A stretch of 64,000 nt of DNA from Rosa chinensis. Lineage: Eukaryota; Streptophyta; Magnoliopsida; Rosales; Rosaceae. The translations under genes and the position numbers were made by a program. Position 1 is the stretch's first letter. The number at the start of each line of letters is the position of its first letter. Below the pieces are notes generated by a model that had not been told where the DNA came from, ran no database searches, and was given only the letters and a program-made list of their open reading frames with translations. Positions 45,949 through 58,537 of this stretch are shown here, piece after piece. Where the stretch lies: NCBI RefSeq assembly GCF_002994745.2, contig NC_037093.1, positions 16,999,555-17,063,554 on the forward strand, in the 5' to 3' direction.

Positions 45949-47687
45949 TGATTACACGCATTTATATGCATGTAATTGTGTCTAAAACATTAGAAATAAG
46001 TTAATCCTCAAGTCAATTTTTATGTAATTAATTCACTTTTATTTATTGTATAGGAAATAAGCGGAATTGCGGAAATCAAGGGAAAATTTGAGCAAATTGG
46101 AGTTTCCAACAAAATAACGAAATAGTCAATGCGGATCAACCATGGTCAATGCCAATCAATAAAACGGAATCTAATTGCCTCCGATAGTATTTGCGGAAAT
46201 GAATTGAGAAGAAAGAAGAAAGAAGAAAGAAGAAAAGAGAAGACAAGACAAGAAAAGGAAAAAAAAAAAAAACCTTTGCTGACGTCATGACATCAGCATA
46301 TTTTTTTCCCCTTTCCCCTCCCCACATGCACTCTTCATCCTTTCTTCCCTTTTCTTTTTATTTTCTTTCTTTTTCCTTTGTTCCTATCACGAGCTGCCAC
46401 GTGTCATTTTATCTCTCCCCTCTAGCCATACACCACCCGAGAACCCTACATTTAATCGCATATATATATCCTCTCCTTCATCAGCACAGTAGCGGCACAC
46501 TCCCTTTACATCCTCTCTTCTTCTCCAAAACACCACACCACCATACCCACTATATATTTTCTTTTAATCTTCACTACTCCACATCAAATTCTCATCAATT
46601 TCTCAAGAGATTTTAAGGAGCATCAATATTTGAGATTGGGTAAAAGTGGGAAATCATAAATCAAGGCTTGTCATACTTGCTCCATAGCAATTTGTGACTT
46701 GTTCTTGTTGCTTCTCACTCCTCTTCACCTTTACCTCTTTAATTGTTGTATATTTTTGTTGATTTATTGATGGGTTGTGAGTAGTTTATTTAGGAAACTA
46801 GGGTTTGAGCCCTAGCATGGATTTAATGTAATAAATATGTTTTGATTTAATGGTTTTCAATTTCGTGTTTGGCATATGTTCTATTCTATAATATTTGGCT
46901 TAGATGCATGCTTAGGAGCTTGATTAACTCTTGAATGTGTAGATAAGCATGTCTAGAACAAATTAGGGGACCTAATCACTTCTCTAATTTATAGCTAGGA
47001 CACTTGTTTAGAACATGGTTAGTTACAATACCAATTTCGATTGTCGTATTGGCTAGCTAGAGAACCTTGATTCTAGGACTCTTCGCCTTTTGGTGCAACT
47101 AGAGGCCCTAACAAGGCTCTAGATTGTCCCAATTGAGTTTCTACGACCCTTGATCCGGAGTATGAATACCCTTTAAGGAATCTAATGACCCATGAGCCTT
47201 GAAAAGCCTTGGTACGGTTCTTGATGCCATTATGAATTGAATAACCATTGTCAGAATATATTTGTGCATTAAATTTGGCTAGGAGGATACCCTAGTGGCC
47301 TAATTTCCATTTCTTGATAAGTTTCTATTATCTTTATCTTTAGTTACAATATTAATTTTCAATTGTCAATTTTATTTTTCGCAATTAAAAAATAAAATTT
47401 TGCAAACCACTTTCATTGTCCATACCACTTGGTTGTGAGGTTCCGCATATATTTGTGGTTCTTTTGACCCATTTTAGGCTTGGTTTTTCCGAGCAGGGCA
47501 TGTAAATAGCTTGGTGCTATTTTTAGGTTTTGTTTGTTAAATTGTTGGTGACTTAGTAATCGGCATAACCAAGGATTGGAGTTAGCTTTTCAATCCCCGT
47601 GGTACGATAATTTCAGGTTCAAATATTTCTCACTTTTTTGATGACGGTGACCTTATTGCGCGTAAGTTACATAAAAGCATCAAATCA
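45949..47687. mobile_element. Solo LTR (1739 bp) nested in the Tat element
   Basis: Begins TGATTACACGCA and ends GCATCAAATCA. It is flanked by ggtac on both sides (45944-45948 and 47688-47692), an exact 5-bp TSD. It contains a candidate promoter (catatatatatcctctcc near 46458) and a 5'-leader-like CA-rich part, but no coding domain. A single LTR with TSD is the product of LTR-LTR recombination. Confidence 0.8.
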
Positions 47688-47701
47688 GGTACCAAAGACT
47701 T

Positions 47702-48020
47702 CAGCCCCACCAGGTACATGAGGCCCATTCCTCATTCAGCCCCATTGGGTACATGAGGCTCTATCCTCTCTCAACCCCACCAGGTACATGAGGCCCATTC
47801 CTCATTCAACCCCACTGGGTACATGAGGCCCATTCCTCATTCAGCCCTATTGGGTACATGAGGCTCCATCCTCACTCAACCCCATCGGGTACATAAGGCC
47901 CATTCCTCATTCAGCCCCACCGAGTACAAGAGGCCGATTCCTTATTCAGCCTCATTGGGTATAAAAGGCCCCATCCCTCATTCAAACCCCTTCAGGTACA
48001 TGGGGCCCAATCCTCATTTA
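47702..48020 (+). repeat. 35-bp minisatellite before the 3' LTR, about 9 copies
   Basis: Units of the type cagccccattgggtacatga plus ggcccattcctcatt repeat with period 35-36 and drift toward the end, where the last unit is degenerate. It lies within the Tat element, about 180 bp upstream of the 3' LTR. Confidence 0.92.
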
Positions 48021-48197
48021 ATCACATTGGTTACGCCGGGTGCACTGTAGATTAGCTACCTACAGAGCCAACCCGATCAAGAAATTTCTTGAACGCGGAC
48101 TTGGAGAACTCCCTACTGGCACAACAGTGCCAAACCTTGTGCCTAAATTTATCAAGTCCCTACTCAAGAAACATCTTGAAGGGAAACTTGGGGGACT

Positions 48198-48698
48198 TGT
48201 ACATACTAATAGATATTTTATCACCACAAGGTTTTGGCACAATTAGGTGAGGCCCATAGGAGCACCCATGTGCCATACCATGGGCCGGGTTCACAACCCA
48301 CCATGAAGGTGCTCATCAGGGGCAACACCTCGGGCGTCAAGGGCCTCAGACCTGGCCAGCACAGACCATCTAATTACATACCAGAAGCTAATATAGATAC
48401 AAAGGGATAAGCTGCGTCCCACATCGAAGAAATGGGAAACTTCTTTCCTATGTTCAAGTATAAGAGATCAACACAACCACCGATAGGGGGGGGGGGGTAA
48501 TAACTTCTTACCCTTACTATTACTCTATCAAAATATATATAGATCCTTACTCAGGCAATGGAGAGGCATAAACCGTCCGGTACGGTTTATTCCTCTAACG
48601 TTGTGTATTCTGTCTAAACAGGGACTCGGAAGTTATATCGGTACCCGGCCATGGTATACCATTCTGTGTGACATATCTAGAGAAGTCCACTAGAAACA
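48198..48698 (+). repeat. 3' LTR of the Tat element
   Basis: Begins TGTACATACTAATAG, ends CACTAGAAACA, followed by atagg. It is 501 bp against 496 bp in the 5' LTR; part of the difference is a longer G run (about 10 G near 48487). Confidence 0.9.
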
Positions 48699-49261
48699 AT
48701 AGGATTGAAATGCGAAACAAAGCTTTTGCCATTGGTTCAAATGGCTTGAGAGTTCTTAAAATAAATGGCCTATGGATCTATTCATATTTTGGTGGATCTG
48801 AGTTAGCCTTAGTTCCACTGATATAATGAAAACCAAAATTACAGTGATATAGCTCGAATCCCTCTGCAAATCGGTTCAATTCTAAGCTTCCTCTATTGAT
48901 TTTCGTTTGTAGCTTCAGAATTTCTTAATTTTATTATGCTCTCTTGTTTGTGATCTTTTACATTCTTATGAACTATATCTGTATGTTGAGTTATAGAAGA
49001 ATTTATAAATTGTAGTACATCTGCTTCCGGAAAAAAATCGGCTTACTAATGGCTTACTAATCCTACTGAGGGTCAGTACCCTATTGAGGTGTGTTTCAAT
49101 AGCTTCAAAATTTTATTAAAGCTGTTGATTTCTAGCATATATATATATATATATATATTTCATTGCTTTGAAAATGTGAGATGTATTATATGATTCCCTT
49201 ATAGTTCTGTTCTTTAGTAAAGAATTGACTTTTGAGTAGTGGGCTTGTGTTCCCTGTTAGC
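48699..49261. other. Host sequence between the Tat element and the segmental duplication
   Basis: Contains a (TA)n tract (about 49137-49159) and a cctactgagggtcagtaccc phrase that recurs in variant form elsewhere (near 36118 and 53454). No gene seen. Confidence 0.4.
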
Positions 49262-49905
49262 CGTCTATGTTTGGTGCAGCATGTGTTACTAGTTTGTGAT
49301 TGTTATTCTTGCGAATGTTTATTTTAGTTTAAAATTTGTCCTTCATGTTCTGTCATGACATAATTAGGATCATATACATGGATAATGAGTAAAGATACTG
49401 AGGATCAGTTTTAATCAGTAAGCTATTGAGGATCAATATATTTTCATAAAGATGTTCTACTGTGGGTCAATACTTATATATTAGCATATCATATACACAG
49501 ATTAATCGCAGTGCCACTAATTTTTGTGATGGTAACATAAGCCACAGAAGAAATAAAGGTCATCACTAATTTCCGGCACAGATAGCAAGAACCCTACATA
49601 CTAGAGTACTTATTCAAGCTTCCTGCAACAATACACCTGTGTCATGCAATTAGAAGCTTATGCCATAGTTTTCTGATTTCAATCCAAGTGTTGGGCAGTA
49701 GTGGATTTTAAAATAGCCAACCTGAAAAAATTTAGTTTTACTTGGTGATTACAATGACAAGGATGGATAAACTGAATGATTGATAAGCATCACCGTTATA
49801 TATGGTTAAATTAATGACAGATTCTTATTTCAGACACATCAATGAAACAGAAGAAGAGTCTAGTGAATACTGTCCAGAGCTAGCGATCATGATGTAGCTA
49901 ACCCT

Positions 49906-50007
49906 TTTTTTTTTTTAACCCTTAACCCACCCCACCCTTACATATGTCAATAAGAATCGAACCCATGACGTTTAAAATGTTGGAATTATAATTTACCAAC
50001 AGGTTAC
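49906..50007 (-). mobile_element. Short SINE, minus strand, absent from the paralogous unit
   Basis: Unit 2 reads atagctaaccctagcaagc without interruption (53941-53959). Unit 1 has about 102 extra bases plus a duplication (agctaaccct at 49896-49905, agctcaccct at 50008-50017). Read on the minus strand the insert has CCTGTTGGTAAATTATA, then a B-box-like GGGTTCGATTC, and ends in a poly(A) seen as a T run at 49905-49916. This fits a tRNA-derived SINE. Confidence 0.75.
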
Positions 50008-51388
50008 AGCTCACCCTAGCAAGCTACCTAATCAACATTGCAGGACGTCTCCACTAGATGCTTTTAGGTTTCGAAAGCTAGGTATTGTAACATGTACATG
50101 TGTGCTCTTCAAGCCGGGTACCCTTAAAAACAAAACAACCTAGCTATAAGCAAAGAAAGTTGAAAGTTGCAAGTCTTGGCTAGATCATGAAATTTTTTAA
50201 AGAGAATCAAGACAAGAAATACGTGCGGAAATGACTCGAAAGGTACTTATGTTTCTGATTAATTCTGGACTGGAATGATGTTTCTGTTTTCTGAAGTAGG
50301 CATTGGAAGTTGTATCTACATGTGCTCCTCATGACAAGTACTACTTAACGAAACCAAAACTAGGCAACCTACTTGAAGAGAAGTTGTGATTCTAATAGTA
50401 AACATGTTGACAGCAGGAGCTAGAATTCTAGAAATATGTCTCGATTCAACATTTTGCATTTCTTTACTAATTTGCTTCGGAAAAGTCCCACACACATTAG
50501 TCGGAGAACGGAAAATTGGGATCGCAATTCTTCAAAGTGGAAAACACCTAGGAAAAAATTCGACCAGTTAATTTGGTTGATGATCTGATGGATGGTTTGA
50601 TAGATTTAAAACTACATTATTAACTTGGTATATATAAGTAAAAATAAAAAAAGTGAGTAAAATTGAATGAGATATCGATCACCTTAGAAAACGAGAAAAA
50701 CTCAATAAATAAAGCATAAGATAATGAAACAGTTGAGATGAGAGGAATAAGGGTACCAAAAAAAAAAAGATCATGATTCTTTTCATCTTTTGATTTCTAC
50801 TGTAGGATTTACTATATTTACATACCTCATATTCTGGGATCATAATAATCAATTATTGGAGAGTTAGTTATATAAAAAGGAAGGTGAGATACGTCAAGAT
50901 CAAAGCAGAAGGGTCAATATCAATTTCTATATATTTACAGAAGTTCAAATATTTCAACCGTTTATATTAATTTTTTAAAAATGAGAAGCATTGACCCTTC
51001 TGGCCCTATAGTATGATCTCAGCAAAACATGGCTCGCGCATGGAGCCATACTTTTCAAAAGGTGTATCTGATGGTAATACGCTATATTTAAGTTAAGTTG
51101 TATTATTTTCTACTATTAGGTTTACATCCAACGACATTTGAGCATAATTTTTATGGTAAGTTACTCACCAAATGACACTAGAGTAAGGTTTATAGATCAC
51201 TTTGAATAAAATAAAATTAAAGTATATAAGTCACCAAAATAAAAACAAATAGCTAAAAGAAAAAAAAAATAGATAAGAGAAGTGTCTACATTTATGCCAC
51301 ATATGCATGACCTCGGTGGCTCGGTGGCTTCGTTTATTAGCCAAGCATCTAATAATGACCGTATTTAATTTCTGACCCAAAAGAGTAC

Positions 51389-51396
51389 TATAAAAA
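51389..51396 (+). promoter_or_regulatory. Candidate TATA box of reductase gene 1
   Basis: TATAAAAA lies 137 bp upstream of the ATG at 51533. The paralogous region in unit 2 has been reshuffled and does not show the same motif. Confidence 0.5.
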
Positions 51397-51532
51397 GGTC
51401 TAATCCCATAAACTGGTAGAAAAAGTCTTAATCCCAATACATTACCCATCTTTGATATCTCCTATTTGATATTTTGTCCACTGAGAGTTTGAGATCTCAA
51501 CTTTCAGTTCTTCAATCAAGGAAGAAGAATTG

Positions 51533-53261
51533 ATGGTGAGCATGGCGTGGCCAATCATATTTGTTTTTCCACCACCAGCTTCTGTGTTCGTCACAGCCAT
51601 GTCAGTGATCAGCTTCGCAGGGTTAGCTAATACCGGGTTCTCGGAGGTCAGAGGAAAACACCTCCAGTATTCCAAGTTCCGGAAGAATAATAGCAATCAA
51701 TCCGATTCTCAAAAATCAAAGCAAATTTACATATCTGGTAGAACAGGCATGCAAATTGCTTATACTCCCGCATTTCTTGCTGGTCTCACATCCTTGGTGT
51801 TCTTTCCCCACAACGATGATATCAGATATCTTTTGCTTTCTTTAGCTCTCACCATTCATTTCCTCAAACGACTTTTGGAGGTACGATTACGTCGAATTTT
51901 ACATCCCAGTTAATTTCCTTATAAACTAATTGTTGAAATACAAATTGATTGAAGAAGCTACATCTACATATGTACATAGATGCGCACGCCATGTGTTTGA
52001 TTTAATGTCTAACAAAAGCCTAATCTGCTACCAGAGAGTTCGGAATGTACATTTACTTTAATTGGGGAATTTAACTATTGATTGCGTAAGATCTTGTGCG
52101 GAAGAAACCGACCAGTATGTTTTGTTGATTTGATATCAATATCAAATATTGTCCCAACTTAACCACGTACATACTTAGCTATCAGTTCAAAATCTCGTGT
52201 ACTATGTTAGAGACTATATTCTTTAACATTACATACACATAATAGTTGTTAAATCCCAAGCACATATATAAATGCAAACATAAGAAAGACACAGGCTTAA
52301 TGCTGTTGTTACCCCATACGTAAAACTAAAACTAATTGAACCATCACCAGTACTGATGTCAATCTCTGTTAACAATATGAAGGCTCACATTTGGAAAGGA
52401 AGGATCTTGCAATAGAATTTATAGGGATTTGGGCTTCTCTAACTATTGTCAAATAATTTTGGTTGTGCTCTTAGATTATTTAATCAATCTCTAGCTGATA
52501 ACCCAACATCAACAAAGCCATCCCATTATATTGGTCATTTACACATGCTAGATTTACAAGCTGCAACTGGCAAAATCTTGAGGTTTAGGCTTATTCTATC
52601 TATCATGGCAACAGATACATACTAGGTCTCAATTGAAGGTGGACATTTATCTCCTGGCCCACCCTGTCGTTGGTGGAAACTATGTCCCCTGCTGCCATTC
52701 ACTATTGCTGTTAAAGCTTAATTTTTTTTTTTCATCTTGTTTAATTTGTAGGTTCAATTTGTCCACAAGTACAGTGGAGGGGGGACGCTTGATACTGTGA
52801 TTCCTATCTCTCTCAGTTACTTCATGTCTACTGTGACTGCGATTTACGCTCAACACCTTACTATGACCCAAGGGCTACCGGAGCCACCAATTGATTTGAA
52901 GAATACTGGAATTCTATTGTTTCTAATTGGGATATCTGGCAATTTCTACCATCACTACCTTCTTTCCCGATTGAGATCATCATCCTCTTCGTCTCCGTCA
53001 AACTCAAAAAGCAATGACGATAAGGATTATAAGATTCCAAGGGGTGGAATGTTTGAGCTAGTGGTATGCCCTCACTATCTCTTTGAAATCATAGGATTTG
53101 TGGGGTTCTCTTTTATTTCTCAGACCTTGTATGCATTCGCCTTCATGGCCGGAACAGCATTCTATTTGAGTGGTAGGAGCTATGCTACTAGGAGATGGTA
53201 TCTTTCTAAGTTTAAACATTTTCCCCCAAATGTCAAGGCTCTCATTCCATATCTTTATTAG
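51533..53261 (+). CDS. Steroid 5-alpha-reductase (3-oxo-5-alpha-steroid 4-dehydrogenase) family protein, copy 1
   Basis: Two exons, 51533-51880 and 52752-53261, joined in phase 0 across a GT-AG intron, give 285 aa. The protein is a predicted multi-pass membrane enzyme with hydrophobic segments near the N terminus (WPIIFVFPPP, FVTAMSVISFAGLA) and in the middle. The C-terminal reductase region has GNFYHHYLL, YKIPRGGMFELVVCPHYLFEI, and the terminal GRSYATRRWYLSKF. These are the conserved NADPH-dependent reductase motifs of the family (DET2, enoyl-CoA and polyprenol reductase relatives). It closely resembles the uncharacterised plant subgroup of about 270 aa; the substrate cannot be told. A serine-rich loop (SSSSSSPSNS) precedes the IPRGG motif. 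The ATG was chosen because the upstream in-frame codon is TTG. Confidence 0.93.
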
Positions 53262-56120
53262 ATGTATGCATGTTTGTATCAGACTATAAATCAAGTATCA
53301 TGTTAGAGATTTCAGAAATCCTCTATGTTTGGTGCAACATGTGTGACTAGTTTGTGATTGTTATTCTTGAGAATGTTTCTTTTAGTTCAGAATTTGTACT
53401 TCATGTTCTATCGCAACATAGTTACGATCAGATACATGGATATTGACAAAGCTACTAAGGGTCAGTATTTTTTCAGAAAGATGTTCTACTAAGGGTCAAT
53501 ACTTATATATTTGCATATCATATATACTGATTAATCGCAGCACCACAAGTTTTTGTGATGGTAACATAAGCCACAAAAGAATAAAAAGGTCATCACAAAT
53601 TTCCAGCACACATAGCAAGAGCCCTACATAGTAATGATACTATACTACTTATTCAAGCTTCCTGCAACAATACATCTGTGTCATGCATGATCAGAAGTTT
53701 ACGCTATAGTTTTCTGATTCCAATCCAAGTGTTGAGCAATAGTGGATTTTGAAACAGCCAACCCAGGAAATTCTAGTTTTACTTGCTGATTACTATGGCG
53801 AGGATGGATAAACCGAATGATTGATGGGCAGCGCCGTCATATATATATGGTTAAATTAATGACAGATTCTTATTTCAGACACATCAATGAAACAGAGGAA
53901 GAGTCTAGTGAATACTATCCGAAGCTGGCAATGATGGGGATATAGCTAACCCTAGCAAGCTACCTAATCAACCTTGCAGGACATCTCTGCTAGATGCATG
54001 TTTTCAGGTTTCAAAAGCAAGGTATTGTAACATGTACATGTGTGCTCCTCAAGCCGAGTACCCTTAAAAGTAAGACAACCTATAAGCAAAGAAAGTTGAA
54101 ACTTGAAAGTACTCTTGGCTAGATCAAGAAAATTTATAAAGAGAAACCAAGACGAGAAACACGTGCGGAAATGTCTCAAAATGTACTTATGCTTCTGATT
54201 AATTATGGATTGCAATGATGTTTCTGTTTTCTGAGGTAGGCACCGGAACATGCATCTATATGTGCTCCTCATGACAAATAACACTCAATGAAACCAAAGC
54301 TAGACAACCTACTTGCAAAGAAAGTTAAAAAGAAGTTGCCATTCTAAGAGTAAACATGTTAACTGTAGGAGCCAGAAATATGTCTCGATTCAACACTGTG
54401 CATTTCTTAACTAATTTGCTTCGGAAACGTCCCACACACATTCCTCGGAGAACGGAAAATTGGGATCCCAATTCTTTCAAAGTGGAAAACACCTACGGAA
54501 AAAATTCGATCAGTTAATTTCTTGGCTGATGATTTGATGGATGATCTGATAGATTTACTATATTATATAAGTTAATATATACTATATAGGGGGGATCCGT
54601 GAGTCCGTGACTACTTAAATTACAGTTAAGATTATACTCTAATTCTAAACCATTAGATCATATAACAACTAATGGTTCAGATTAAACAAAATATGTTATT
54701 TATTTTTTTAAATAATAATATTCTATTATATATCTAATAAATTACCAGCCATTAATTTCCTTCCTATTTTCCTTCAAATTCACTTATTACAGACAACTTA
54801 AAAAATGCTCAATAATTACAGGATCCATTTCCTCAGATTACTTTCTTCTTTCTCTTATTAAAATCATTTGTTGCAGGAAAAATAATTATTTGAGAAAATA
54901 AAATTGAAATTTTTTTATTTTTTATTTTGATTGATATGCAACTCAACCATCAACAAACGAAGAATTTTTTTTTTCTCAACCTCTAAACAAAATTTACTCT
55001 ATGTTACATGAAAAATTCTAAATAGTTTTCCAATTGATACCTTAAAATTAATGAGCTTAGAGAAGAAAGTAACTACTTTCTAGTATTTTTTTCTGACCTA
55101 GCTCTACTAGGGTTTGCTCGACGACTTTCATCTTCGATAAAATTCTTCATCATGGCTTTTGGTGATGCTACTACGGCTAGGAGAGCAGGGTTCTTCTCCT
55201 TTATCTTTTCTGGTTGGCCTGAGGATCATGGCGGCGGTGTTTTCCGTCAACGTGTCTCCTTGAATTGTTGGGGCTGCTGGGTTCTCTTCTTCGGTGGTGC
55301 TCTGATCTCTGGATGGGGAGCTTTGCTTCCGGTGTCGGTTCAGGCGCCGTCTACCCTGGTTATTGGGGTGGGGGGTAGTTCATTGTGTTCTTGACTCGGT
55401 TTTGGGTCGAAAGACTACTACAATGAAGTCCTTATTCCTAGTGCCGGGCTTGGGATTGGGATCATCTTTTGAGAATCGCATTGGGATCGGCTCCGGCTGT
55501 CGACTTCAGTTCGTGCCGGTTGGTATACTAGGGTCGGAATCCAGATTGGGATCGCGCGGGATCGGATCTGGATGCCTGATTCGGGATCATGCTTGTGCTC
55601 TGCTCTGGAGTACTGGTGGTAGAAGTGAAGACCTAATTGGGCCTCTTGAGATCGGGGTTGGATTTGGGATCTCGATTCGTGAGGCAGGTTGGGATGCGTC
55701 GCTACAGGGATTCAACGAGGACGGCGGCGTGGTGATGGGAAAAGCCACAGCTTGGGGTGTCCTTAGAAGATCTGGTTGGGTTTGAGCCCTTTCATAGGCT
55801 TTGGCTTCAATCTTTGCTAGGGTTCGGGATGCTTTTTTCATTTTTGTTTTTTCTTTTATTATGGTAGATGAGGAATTTGCGACCTCATCTACTAGTAATA
55901 TTTAAATTTCCTTTGGGTCGCAAAATCTAGATGCTCGGTTGTTATATTTATTTAAAGTGCTTATGAGTTTTCTAGGTTTTGTTAGAAATAAGGTGCGTGA
56001 ATTTCCTTAAAAGGTGGGTGTACGTACCCGGGAGTGTGAGGTTCTATGTTCTCTAGCTAGAATAGGTACTTTGTATGTCCTAAGGACGGCTCTTTTGGTC
56101 AGCCCCTCAGGGGTGTGTCA

Positions 56121-57063
56121 TGTCACGCCCCTGATTTTTAGCACAAATAAAAATCGATATACAATCCCATAATTATACATGCATGATCGTTTAGCCATCA
56201 ATACCAAATACCTGAAAAACTTTTTCCCTTAAACCAAGTATATACTGATGCCTAAACCTACTATGTCAATATTGACCAGCTCCACAGAGTCATATATTAC
56301 ATAAGCTTACGAATTAATTTGTCAACACAAAATAAAACGTAAATGCTTCTCAGAGCTTACTATACAACGGAAGTCTTTATCAAAGGTAACGTCACAAAAA
56401 TGGCTTCCTACCGTAAATCTGCAAAGACACTACCTCAGCTTCAGCCATGATTATCCTGAACTGCAGGATTAACCTCTACACCATTGAATAGTGCACCGGG
56501 TTGCCACACAACAAACCTGGTAAGCTTGTGAAAGCTCGTATGAGTAACTCAAAACCACCACAAATCAACTCACACCAAAACTAAGGAAAACAACTCACTC
56601 CTTGATTCCTTAACACAAACTAAAGAAAGCAACTCACGCCTTGTTTTCTTTCAATCCACGAAATAAGGAAAGCAACTCACACCTTGTTTCCTTAAAACAC
56701 AAACTCATGAGTTAAATATAACCTCGCACCGTTACCCCATGAATTACACTGGCAGACAGACTATAGCTCTAACTGAAATCGTAACCACTCGTCCGGCCAA
56801 AGACATGATTACTTGATATACTGCCTAAGGTCACAATCTGACCTTAATTCCTCGGACTTCTCAATACCTCGGAATAAAACATTAAAGGAGCCGCACAGGA
56901 CTCAAATGTTACACAAATCTCAATGCTATTCAAAACAATAGAAATTAACATTTCCACAATCATTTGTTTTCCGAAAAGCCATACCCAAAACAATAAAAAA
57001 ACACCATTCATGCATATTGTTTTCATAAATCAACAAAATCCACCAACACATATATATTTCACG

Positions 57064-57107
<44 letters not shown>

Positions 57108-58537
57108 CATATACACATAGTCATCCGCTTAGGAATGCCTATTAATACCAACTATAGTTTGCAGTTAAATGAATAACTCTCAAAACGATAAAGGTAATTC
57201 CGTTCGTAAATGAACCTTGTGAGATTACTCACCTCGAAATTCCTGCTGTGTCTTCACACCACTAGACTACTTACAGAACGCACTCTGTCAAGCACCTAAG
57301 GAAAATACAGCCTTGATTCAGTCCACGAATCCAATAATTAAAGTTCGAATCCCCAAATAGAACCACAATCTCAAAGTAACGCCAATTGAGGCGAAACCAC
57401 ATCCGAGACTTCCCAAAGTCTCTGGAATACTTCCACAATCGATATGACCGAACCACAAGTCAATCGGACGCTCGAATCCTCACGGATCGAATAAATCGAA
57501 CGGTCCAAAACCGTAAAAATCATAACAAATTCATACGAACTCCAAAAATTGCATATTATATATCGAAACGCTCGTATCGACGAGTTTCGATATATTATAT
57601 ATAATACCAGAAACAGTCCCTTACATGACCGAAACGCCGCCAGAACGCCGCCACAGGCGGTAGCGCACCGCCCCCGACCAAAACTCAATATTTCACAAAA
57701 CTCCCAACATCAAAGATCTTCTTCTCAGCATGCTTATAAACTTCCATAACTAGCATGAAGTCAGAATTGAAGTGAAAATGGTCGAAAACTACCTCGCAAA
57801 TCGTGAATCACTGTTCAATCCGAGCTGAACAAATTTCCCCGTGAATCGATCCAAACAAATACCACAGATCGATCAGGGAGGCTCCTACGAACTCAAAACA
57901 GGAAGCTTGAAGCCGTGCAGTCGCCGGAGCTAGGAATTCCGGTCGGGTCTGACTACAACCAAAAGCTACCACTACCCAGCGCCGCACACGGTGAGAATCG
58001 TCGATAGAGGACGCCACCGGGAGGAGCGCACGGTGGAGGCTAGGCGATTTGGTCTGGCTTTGTTTCACCGAAAGAGGTCGTCGGAGTTCGCTGAAAAAGC
58101 CGGGTCAGGGTCAGGGTCAGGGTCAGCCGGGTTTCTTAAATTCTGAAGGTGTGGTCTAGAGAGAAGAAAACTTCCAGAAATGGAAATTGGAAATTATGAA
58201 CATATTTTCGGAAAATTCTTATTTATACCAAAATAGAAACTTTTTCCGAAGGCCATAACTTCCACATACGAATTCCGATTTTCACGTTCCACATATCCAC
58301 GAACTCGTATCGACGCGCTCTACAACTTTCGTGCTTTCGTGAAGAAAGTTTTTGGATAATATCAACATATAAAAAGTCAACCTTGAACCCCCCCTAAATC
58401 CACACTTTCGAATAAATAATTATCCGAAATTATTCCACTTCACATACGACATACGAATAAAACACAATAACAATAATTTGTACAACTGGTCCATTATTAG
58501 TTACTAAAATTAAATAACGAAAATCTAGGTCATCACA
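56121..58537. mobile_element. Long LTR-like element E3 (TGTCACGCCCC...GTCATCACA)
   Basis: A 2.4-kb block with TG...CA ends inside the 55076 retroposon. The flanking pentamers are tgtca and tgttg, an imperfect TSD. Like E1 and E2 it has no gag-pol and no second LTR. Contents include a (TA)n tract (57067-57102), a perfect hairpin at about 57559-57597, and four ggtcag units near 58104-58127. Probably a solo LTR. Confidence 0.5.
57067..57102. repeat. (TA)n microsatellite
   Basis: About 36 bases of alternating TA, followed by catacatatacacata. Confidence 0.9.

Larger units (their letters stand above)
36366..48698 (+). mobile_element. Tat-lineage Ty3/gypsy retrotransposon, decayed (12.3 kb with nested LTR)
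   Basis: The LTR pair is 36366-36861 and 48198-48698, with flanking acagg / atagg (TSD with one change). Order inside: gag, protease, RT, RNase H, a second RNase H of the type found in Tat elements, integrase, an antisense ORF region, a nested solo LTR, a 35-bp minisatellite, then the purine-rich gaagggaaacttggggga before the 3' LTR. RT-RH-INT order makes it Ty3/gypsy; the dual RNase H and antisense ORF point to the Tat/Ogre branch. Many stops, frameshifts and a mutated RT Asp show it is inactive. The LTRs have clearly diverged, so the insertion is old. Confidence 0.92.
49262..53319 (+). repeat. Segmental tandem duplication, unit 1
   Basis: From gtctatgtttggtgcagcatg to about the phrase catgttagagatttcagaa, this unit is repeated in order in unit 2 (53320-62890), including non-coding flank, promoter, both exons and the intron. 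Unit 1 lacks the two large insertions of unit 2 but has its own SINE (49906-50007). Confidence 0.9.

Noticed and set aside
47702..48020. Possible CRISPR-like array of regularly spaced repeats
   Set aside because: The period is 35 bp with no unique spacers, and it lies in a plant retroelement; it is an ordinary minisatellite.
55152..55785. Two overlapping Gly- and Trp-rich ORFs of 80 and 140 codons
   Set aside because: They lie in the G/T-rich body of a retroposon with TSD; no domain is recognised and the open frames follow from base composition.
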